Both the position numbers and the translations under genes were made by a program. A model generated the notes under the pieces. The model was not told the origin of the DNA, did no database searches, and was given only the letters and a program-made list of their open reading frames with translations. This document shows positions 56,739 to 64,000 of a stretch of DNA of 64,000 bases, in pieces (the first letter of the stretch is position 1; every line of letters begins with the position of its first letter). The stretch is from Trifolium pratense (Eukaryota > Streptophyta > Magnoliopsida > Fabales > Fabaceae), in the NCBI RefSeq assembly GCF_020283565.1, contig NC_060063.1:48630856-48694855 (forward strand), read 5' to 3'.

Positions 56739-57697
56739 TCATTGCACGAGTTCAGATATGCTTCATTAGCTTATCCTCCATTAACTTTCATTACCTTGCT
56801 AAGATCGTGATACGTGGATAAAAATTTATCAATGGTCTAGATTTAAAAATGTAAGGAAAAGTAAAAAAAAAAAACAAAAAAAGAAACACAATCACGTAAA
56901 TTACGTAATTGTTTCCCTCTTCCTTGCAATACTCTGCATCTTCTTCCTTGTTACTGACGTCATCTCCTCACACAAATCTCTCTCCGTCCAAACGCAGTCG
57001 CCGTCCCATCTTATTGTTAGTACTAACACAGTTGCTCACGTTGCTATCACCCTTCTCTATCCGTTCAACCTTCGTCGCCGTCATCACCGACCAATCACCC
57101 TTCTCTATCCGTTCAACCTTCGTCGCCGTCATCACCGCTGCTACTATTTTTTGCCAAGGTATTATTGGTTTTCAAAACTATAACTTTTTGTTCTTGTTGT
57201 TATTCTTAATGTTTTCAAAACTATCTTTGTTTTGATACTATAGCTGTCTTTTGGTCAATATGGCGACACCTAAATAGAATGATTTTTGATGGTGGGTCGG
57301 GCTGGTGAATGAAATAAAAATCGCTTCTTGGAAGTGTGGTTAGGTAGATCAAAAGCCCCTACTTGCTTGCTTTATGAATGGAATTTGAAACCATTCCTTT
57401 GTTTGAGTAGATGAAAGAGTGAAGTCGGAATTGCTATTACTCTGGTTGTTGGTTCTGGTTTTTTGGTTCTAGCATATGCTTTGCCTAAAGGTTTTTTGGT
57501 TCTGAAGAGTTATTACTCTGGTCAATATGGCGACACCTAACACTTGCTTGCCTGTTTTTTTTTGTTCTAGCAGGTGCTTTGCCTGTTTTTGGTTTTAGCT
57601 TGTAGAATGTTTGTTTTGTCATTTTGGAACAATTATATTGTGGCTGTGTTCTTGTAACTTGTACTTGAACTTTCTATTGCACTACTTGTGCATAGTC

Positions 57698-57699
<2 letters not shown>

Positions 57700-57782
<83 letters not shown>

Positions 57783-57783
57783 T
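57700..57783. repeat. (ATT)n microsatellite in the MULE
   Basis: About 27 uninterrupted ATT triplets. The long Tyr- or Leu-only frames over it are artefacts. Confidence 0.97.
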
Positions 57784-57958
57784 AGTATTAAAAAAAAAGT
57801 TGGGAATGAGTATTATTGTTATTATTATTACTTTTCAAGGTATTATTGTTGTTATTATACTATGAATTTTATGCTGTAATGGTTTTTTTAGTTTCATTTT
57901 CATTGTTTATTTTTATGCAAATAGTAACATGAAGATTCTATATACTTTCACAGAGAAC

Positions 57959-58803
57959 ATGAATTCATCACCAACTCCGGGAGTCGATCGTGTCGATAAA
58001 TGGGTGGAGAATATCCATGAACAAAATATGCAACATGGGCAAGAAAGTATTGTTGATAGCGAACCACACTTGGGAATGGAGTTTGACTCTGAGGCAACAG
58101 CTTATGAATTTTATAATGAGTATAGTAAAAGAATTGGATTTGGTATTCATAAAGAATATGGAAACAAAAGCAAAAAAGATGGAGTTTTGACTTCAAGATT
58201 TTTTTTTTTTTTTTGAAAACTTGGTATCCGACCTTAGGATCGACTAATCCAAGGGGACCAATCCCACCGCCCACTTGCGGGGGCCCCATTTAAAGCCAGA
58301 GTTTTTTTGCTCTGTATGGACTTAGCCCACCGAAATTGGCACCAATGGGAATCGAACCTGAGACCTTGAGAGGAGCATACTCCAAGGGCCCAAGCCAACA
58401 CCACTCGACCAACCCCAAGTGGGTTAACTTCAAGAAAATTTACATGTTTCAAAGAGGGTATACGAGGTAATGACAAAAGACGTGAACCGACAGGGGAGCG
58501 CCTTAGAGCAGAAACTAGAACTGACTGTCAAGCGCGTATGATTATTTCACTTAATCGGAAAATAGAGAAATATAAGGTTGTTAACTTTGTAGCCAAGTTG
58601 ATACATTGAGACTTCAAGCAATGTTAACACAATTAAGTCAAGTTGGTACATTGGGATTTCAATCCATGTTGACACCATCAAACCAAGTTGATACATTGGG
58701 TCTTCAACATCAAGCAACAAGTCAAGTTGGCACATTCGGACTTCAAGGCATGTCGACACAATCAAGTCAAGTTGACACATTAGGACTTCGCAATTTCTTT
58801 TAA
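57959..58803 (+). pseudogene. FAR1 DNA-binding domain ORF split by a SINE
   Basis: The frame begins MNSSPTPGVDRVDKWVENIH and continues with LGMEFDSEATAYEFYNEYSK and RIGFGIHKEYGNKSKKDGVL. It is broken at TSR by a SINE and resumes KFTCFKEGIRGNDKR, then ETRTDCQARMIISL. This is the FAR1/FHY3 DNA-binding (WRKY-GCM1-like) domain with its Cys and His positions. After KYKVVNF the transposase-derived core is missing. The tail holds repeats of SQVDTLGLQ (58577-58797) in a shifted frame, so an internal deletion probably joined N- and C-terminal parts. FAR1 proteins descend from MULE transposases, which fits its place inside a MULE. Without the SINE the domain would read through. Confidence 0.82.
58199..58426 (-). 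mobile_element. tRNA-derived SINE
   Basis: On the minus strand the head has a pol III A box (TTGGTCGAGTGG) and B box (GGTTCGATTCC). The tail ends in a poly-A (poly-T on the plus strand, 58199-58214). The exact 9-bp duplication ACTTCAAGA (58190-58198, 58427-58435) flanks it. 228 bp, inserted in the FAR1-type ORF. Confidence 0.93.
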
Positions 58804-59754
58804 ACATATTTTGTATGGCTTTTGATGTAATAGTCATGTAGAACTTTTGCTTTTGATACACTGTGATCTAGTTTGAGAGTTGGTTTTAGTGTAGCTTTGG
58901 ATTTTGAGAGAGGTTGGTGTATCTTCTCTTTTGGCAATGTTGACATTTTTGCTGTTATTTTATAATGCGGAATTTTGTTTATGCAGATGAATATTTTGAT
59001 GTAGATTTTTGTTATTGGATTTTTTAATGGAGAGTTTTGTTTATGTGCTATACTTTGATGTGAAAATTCTAATTATATTAATCAACTACACTTATATATC
59101 AGTAATGATTAGGAACAATTCATCATATCAAAAAAGTGATATCCTCAATTACAGCATAAAATTCATAGTATAATAACAACGGCGAATCCTCAATTTTAAT
59201 CAAGTGAGACACCGCGGCAGCAGCGGCGAGTCGGTGAGGAAGAAGACGTCTTGTTGGCGACCGCTAGTGAGAAACAATGAAAATGAAACTAGAAAAACCA
59301 TTACAGCATAAAATTCATAGTATAATAACAACAATAATACCTTGAAAAGTAATAATAACAACAATAATACTCATTCCCAACTTTGAAAAGTAATAATGAC
59401 GACGACGAAGGTTGAACGGATAGAGAAGGGTGATAGCAACGTGAGCAACTGTGTTAGTACTAACAATGAGATGGGACGGCGACCAACTGTGTTAGTACTA
59501 ACAATGAGATGGGACGGCGACGGCGTTTGGACAGAGAGAGATTTGTGTGAGGAGACGACAGCGGTAACAAGGAAGAAGATGCAGAGTATTGCAAGAAAGA
59601 GGGAAAAATTTACTTGTTTGTGTTTTTTTTACTTTTCCTTACATTTTTAAATCTAGACCATTGATAAATTTTTATCCACGTGTCACGATCTTAGCAAGGT
59701 AATGGAAGCTAATGGAGGATAAGCTAATGAAGCATATCTGAACTATCATTGCAC

Positions 59755-60184
59755 ACCACAATCGTTAAATTCATTTATTATAATCATACTTCAAAAACAA
59801 GTTTCTCCCTTTTTCTATAACTTATTGTTTTGTAATTATGTTTATTTGTTAAATTCATTCCTTGAATTCATTTTTCTATAATTTATGGTTTCGTACTTTA
59901 TATTGTTAAAAAACTGATTTCATTCATATAATAATTTTATGTTTCTCTGATATTTGCTTTACCGGGCATATTAATATTGTTATGCTTTTGAATCTTCTCA
60001 TGCATTATTTGATGTTTGGGTTTATATTAATATATTTAATCGTAAAACTTTTGCTCTAATATATATGGTTTAGAATCCACTTTTGGCCTGATATATGGTT
60101 TATTTACAAGAAGCCTAATTATGTATGTGTTTAATAATGTGTGTTCAAACCCACTTGGGTTGGTGCATTGGTATTGGCAAATCT
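59755..60184. other. non-genic stretch
   Basis: AT-rich; no gene recognised. Confidence 0.3.
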
Positions 60185-60845
60185 TTATCTAGGTAGACCA
60201 AGCCTATTCTTAGTAAGCTTATTTCGAATACAAATAGGAGGCAAAGTCCACCAAGTGAAGTCATTCACAGACAAACCTAAATAAGCAAGCTTGTCCGCGC
60301 AGTGATTACCCTCCCTATAAACATGAGATATCATAAAATTCATCCGACTAGCTTTAGCCAAACAGTTCTTCCATCTGATCTTTAACTTCCAAGGCACAAC
60401 ACTAGGTGACTTAACCGCCAAGGAAACTAACATAAAGTCTGTAACAGTCCAGGCCCCACCACCTTAGGTGGTTCCGACACTGCCACCTCACGATTTTCTC
60501 CACCCCCTCTCTAGTGGAGTTTTTGCCTTCAGTGGGAATCGAACCACGTACCATGGGGTTCAAGTACGTGTTCAATCCATTCCCACTACCAATTGGGCTG
60601 TTATAGAGTCGATCTCAATCAAAAACTGATTCCACTGCTTATCAAAAGCAGACTCAATAGCAAGAATGACTCCCATTAGTTCAGCATAAAGGGTATTTTC
60701 AGTACCTAAATTCAAAGCAAATGAACCAAGAGATTCTCCTCTAGCGTTTCTAAAGATTCCTGCACAAGAAGCTTGGCCAGGATTCCCTAGAGAAGCTCCA
60801 TTAGTATTGCATTTTAACCAACCCTGCTGTGGAGGATTCGAAAAA
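60185..60845 (-). pseudogene. LINE RNase H domain, second copy, SINE-interrupted
   Basis: Reads GWLKCNTNGASLGNPGQASC, then LYAELMGVILAIESAFDKQW and FLIEIDS. After the SINE it goes on DFMLVSLAVKSP and HVYREGNHCADKLAYLGL. This matches the KxNxDGA / AE / ESD / HADxLA order of LINE RNase H. The first catalytic Asp is Asn (CNTNG). Dead by interruption and by this change. Confidence 0.75.
60446..60597 (-). mobile_element. second tRNA-like SINE or related short element
   Basis: On the minus strand it starts near CCCAATTGGTAGTGGGAATGG (A-box-like) and has GGTTCGATTCCCACT (B box). It interrupts the RNase H frame between IDS and DFM. A short imperfect duplication (ATAACAG/GTTACAG) flanks it. No long poly-A remains. 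Confidence 0.55.
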
Positions 60846-60869
60846 ACTATAGACCAAATAATTAGTTAT

Positions 60870-61281
60870 TCAATGAAAGAAAAGAATTTGCATATTCAAC
60901 GAGAAGTAATTCAGCCATCTATTGCGAATGTCCCAAGGCACAATACTGTGATCTTTAGAAGCTTGAACGGCGATCTGTGAAGCACTCTCGATCCAAACAT
61001 GGAACCATCCCCTTTGATGAGCTTGTTCAATTGCTATAATAATAGCTAAAAGCTCGGTATGCAAAACCGAAGAGACGTGGAGTCGTCAAGAGAAACCACC
61101 CAAGAAACCTCCTGTGTAGTCCCGAAATATCCCACCACAGGCAGCCACACTGTCTCGTCGTCGGGGCTTTCCAAGATACCGGAACATAGGCAGAAGGCCT
61201 AACAGGACGCTGCTCAACTTGCAGCCTGTTCAACGCGCGAGCAGCAACAGTTCCTCTAATGTTCCAAAAAAGGATCATCAT
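60870..61281 (-). pseudogene. endonuclease start fused to an RNase H fragment
   Basis: MMILFWNIRGTVAARALNRL is the typical first strand of a LINE ORF2 AP-endonuclease. Within about 20 codons it gives way to RNase H sequence in a shifted frame (CGGIFRDYTGGFLGGFS, then HTELLAIIIAIEQAHQRGWF and WIESASQIAVQASKDHS). The active-site Glu of TELLA is present. The junction removes RT and most of EN. Confidence 0.65.
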
Positions 61282-61645
61282 AAGGAGTGGGTTGGAAGGG
61301 AACCCTTTGAACGGGTATTATAGTTTGCAGTGCTCCGAGCAAGCCGTAGTTGTTGCTTGTTCTGTTGTTGTTGTTGTTGTTGTTGTTGTTTCTTGGTCCT
61401 TTTTGAAACCACCGGCGTGAACTCACCATCACCATCCGTCTCTCATTGCTCCCAAGCATGTTTAATTTTTTCCATATCATCCAAGACTACCTGCTGTATA
61501 GGAGCTGTAACATCATATGTACCATCATGAACAATAGCAAGAATTGCTTCAGCCGTGTTTTCTTGATATGCAGTGTCAGTAACAGTGGAATTTGTAACAA
61601 TTGGCTCCACAACGATCTCCGCCGCACCTTCAATATCATCATCAA

Positions 61646-61699
<54 letters not shown>

Positions 61700-62156
61700 G
61701 CAGGTCTTGGGCATCATGAGTTGCTTCTGCCATTTCTTGTTGTGCAGTTTCGGTAACAATGAAATTTATAACAATTGGCTCCACAATGCTCACCGCCGCA
61801 CCCTCAATATCAGCATCAATATTATTATTATTATGCAGGTCCTGGGCATCATGAATTGCTTCAGCTGTTTCTTGTTGTGCAGTTACAGTAACAATGAAAT
61901 TTGCAACCATTGGCTCCACAACGATCTCAGCCTCAATATCAGCATCAACATTATTATTATGCAGGTCCTGGGCATCGTGATTTGCTTCAGCTGTTTCTTG
62001 TTTTGCAGGTTCCGTAACTTTCTCAGGAGAAGTTGTAACAATTGGCTCAGCTACAATCTCTATCTCTTCATCCCAAGAATCGCTATCAAAGACAACAATC
62101 AGGGAAGCATTATCTTTATTATTATCAATCAAGGCTGCATCAGTATGTTGATGCAT
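61256..62156 (-). pseudogene. LINE ORF1-like protein with repeated modules
   Basis: The minus-strand frame begins MHQHTDAALIDNNKDNASL (the true start lies further upstream in another frame). It has four copies of a module of about 45 residues: AQQETAEA-HDAQDLHNNN followed by IDADIEGAA and VEPIV-NFIVT. Each has a poly-Asn stretch coded by AAT repeats of different length (up to 17 Asn). It ends near KHAWEQ at 61443; a second frame continues RRWFQKGPRNNNNNNNNN to 61256. No zinc knuckle is visible in this part. Confidence 0.5.
61648..61699. repeat. (ATT)n microsatellite within the LINE ORF1
   Basis: About 17 triplets that expand one poly-Asn tract of the repeated module. Shorter runs sit at the same place in the neighbouring modules (61820, 61950). 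Confidence 0.95.
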
Positions 62157-62330
62157 AACCTACCTCTGCCTCTTTAGTATCAGGTTTGAACTTGGAGGGG
62201 TCATGTTGCTTATGCTCCCAAACATTCGTGTCTGACTGTCTGGCCTTTGCAACATATTCTTTTTTTATAGCCTTTGCCACCTGAATCGCTTTCGTAGTGG
62301 GCTACGGTTCCATGTTATGCGTTGGTTGTA

Positions 62331-62729
62331 ACCACTTACATGTGCGAATATTGTGACCAATGGTAAAATAGAGGATTTATTAAATTTCCTTTAAAAATTA
62401 AAAATGATAAGTTTTTCCTCTTTCATACGGACACTTCACCAAAAAATATTCAATGTTATGTTTATGTTTTACATTCATTCCCTATTCACACCTTTCTCTA
62501 ATGCCCCTCTTGCACTAAATTCTGTTGGAGATGATTTTGTGAGTTTGGAATTGTGGAATCAAGAGAAGGAAGATAGAAGAAAGAATAGTAATTGCATTGA
62601 ATGTAAATTCTGTTTGTACAAGCTTGTACAGTGATTGCTTGGATCACAAGTAACTGTAGTAAACTAAACTAACTCCGGTAAACACTTGTAACAAACTCAA
62701 CTAATCAAAGTAACTAACTCAAAACTAAC
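62331..62729. other. non-genic stretch
   Basis: The open frame 62404-62634 is not recognised; AACT-rich phrases (62650-62725) precede the CACTA end. Confidence 0.3.
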
Positions 62730-64000
62730 CACTACTAGAAAACAGGTTTTTAGAGTCTGATTTTAGCGTCGGCCCCCGACACCGACGCTAATAGAGTCGG
62801 ATTAGAGTCGGATTTGACCTGCGCTAGTAAAAACCATTTTTTAAATTAATTTTGTTAATATATTAGCGTCAGCCTGGCCGACTCTAAGGTATAAAATGGC
62901 TCACGCTACACATTAACTGGGGCCATCCGACTCTATTATTTTTTTACTCAATTATTTATTTATGTTTGTTGTGAAATTTTTACCCAATGATTCTTCCCTC
63001 ACTTTTTTCCCTCTTATATATTTTTTTTTTTGTTGAAATTTTTACCCAATAATTTTTCCCTCTTATTTTTTGGGACATAATCCCAATTGTCAACCCTTCT
63101 TCTCTTAGTCAAACAAAACAAGTTAATTTCTATTATCAAAAAAAAAAAAAAGTTAATTTCTATCTTTTATTTCCTTTCACTTGACAAAAAAAAATATCTC
63201 AGACCAATGAATGAATAAACTCTTATTCAAAATCCCTAATCCCTAAATGACCAAAGAAAAACTCAGTCACAAACTCACAAAACCCACACTCAATTCACAA
63301 ACTCTCAAAATTCCTAAATGTAACCCAACTCTCACTCAATGATTACTCACCAAAATCCCTAAACTAACTCACGAATGAGGAACAAATCACTCATGAACTC
63401 ACCGAAATCCACCGAAACCCATCACTGTTGACTGAATCACTCACCACTCACCTTCTCCTTACCTCACCGGAGATCTCAAACGTCACCAGAGATCTCGAAT
63501 GTCACCGGTCTCTTCTTCAACGACAGTCTCTCACTTGCGTTGTCATTCACAGGTTTGTGTTATATTGTGTTGATTTATGAAATTTTGTTGATTTGAATTT
63601 TTTGAATCTATTTTCAAAGTTGTGTTATGTTGATTTTTTATGGTTTTTATTTATTTATTTCATTTTTCGGATTTTATGCAAAGATTCACTACTAATTGTT
63701 TGATTATTGTTGTTTTTTCATTATACATAACAATTAATTAAATAAATGAATCTTTGGTTTAATGGTTAGTGTTGGAAGATGATGAGCTCAACGCTAAAAG
63801 CTCCTTAGAAAGGTTGCTGGAAAAAAATTAAGGATTGGTCTTTTGTAGATATGTTTTGTAGTGTTCTAACTTTAAAAGTGTTGTTGTGTGACTTAAGAAG
63901 TAAATTTGGAGATTGGACTGATTTTTTGAATATTTCAGCTCAATCTTCTTGAAATTCAATGTTTTTTTTTCTTTGAGACTTGATATATACTTGGAAATTT
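62730..64000. mobile_element. left end of another CACTA element, runs off the window
   Basis: CACTACTAGAAAA at 62730-62742, preceded by AAC as the likely target triplet. Subterminal repeats follow (TAGAGTCGGA / CCGACTCTA and TAGCGTC(A/G)GC, 62748-62935), different from those of the element at 2137. The 63100-63560 part has TCACCGGAGATCTC repeats and a GTTTGTGT-type donor after TTCACAG at 63553, which may be an untranslated first exon. The 3-prime end lies outside. Confidence 0.8.

Larger units (their letters stand above)
56748..59745 (+). mobile_element. Mutator-like element (MULE) with about 400-bp TIRs
   Basis: The left 400 bases and the right 360 bases are inverted copies (shared: AGTTCAGATATGCTTCATTA; TTGCTAAGATCGTGA(T/C)ACG; TTAGTACTAACACAGTTGC). 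The exact 9-bp duplication TCATTGCAC lies at 56739-56747 and 59746-59754, which is diagnostic of Mutator insertion. Each TIR has its own small internal duplication. The interior has a FAR1-type DNA-binding ORF but no transposase catalytic core, an (ATT)n tract and a SINE. Non-autonomous. Confidence 0.95.
60185..62330 (-). mobile_element. rearranged LINE (non-LTR retrotransposon) relic
   Basis: In minus-strand order: an ORF1-like region (62330-61260, including KAIKKEYVAKARQSD); the start of an ORF2 endonuclease (MMILFWNIRG at 61281); then two successive RNase H-like domains (about 61190-60870 and 60845-60185). The reverse transcriptase and most of the endonuclease are absent, and a SINE interrupts the second RNase H. 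The order EN start, RNase H, RNase H shows a large internal deletion plus duplication or nesting. Confidence 0.75.

Noticed and set aside
57611..57865. 84-codon poly-Tyr and 63-codon poly-Leu frames
   Set aside because: Artefacts of the (ATT)n tract inside the MULE.
1..64000. CRISPR array or bacterial operon
   Set aside because: Introns, LTR retroelements, MITEs and SINEs show plant nuclear DNA; the 175-bp array has no spacer structure.

Overview
The window is AT-rich plant nuclear DNA with intron-containing genes. The gene content and repeat types suggest a legume, perhaps of the Medicago/Trifolium/Vicia group. That placement is inference and rests on no marker. The window holds four clearly intact cellular genes in a dense bed of nested transposable elements. 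Intact genes: a 14-exon PRMT7-type arginine methyltransferase (minus, 17729-22596), a single-exon aspartyl protease (plus, 34306-35763), an 8-exon VAP27 ER membrane protein (plus, 44135-50753) and a CIR_N/LENG1-like nuclear protein (minus, 55649-56368). PRMT7 and the protease match Arabidopsis At4g16570 and At4g16563, so an ancestral neighbourhood seems to survive across about 12 kb, most of it inserted DNA.

Left part (1-12.3 kb): a signal-peptide ORF is cut by a CACTA end. A complete CACTA element follows (2137-6067, target duplication AAT) with an En/Spm-type ORF and a captured kinase tail. Next comes a Helitron-like unit carrying a decayed B3-like gene, flanked by a 320-bp direct repeat. 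Then a non-autonomous LTR retrotransposon (8963-11323, CCCTC duplication) carries a zf-XS finger ORF and a nested hAT MITE. A Stowaway element closes this part.

Middle (12.3-41.7 kb): PRMT7 is followed by a candidate 9-kb Mutator-like composite (about 22783-31803) holding fragments of TRAP-alpha, an RLCK-VII kinase and an LRR protein. It also holds a multi-exon Ulp1 protease gene with its catalytic triad visible, and a 175-bp tandem array split by a second hAT MITE. The aspartyl protease is followed by a young Ty3/gypsy element of Tat type whose pol gene lost the integrase core.

Right part (41.7-64 kb): VAP27 has a 5-kb intron 6 with two inverted copies of one 0.9-kb TIR element. Beyond it are a plastid-like trnL-CAA relic and a hAT transposase remnant. 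The LENG1-like gene precedes a 3-kb MULE with long TIRs (9-bp duplication TCATTGCAC) that carries a FAR1 DNA-binding domain split by a SINE. A rearranged LINE and the start of another CACTA element finish the window.

Exon boundaries were set by hand from GT/AG sites and reading-frame continuity. Family assignments come from recognised motifs. No database search was run.
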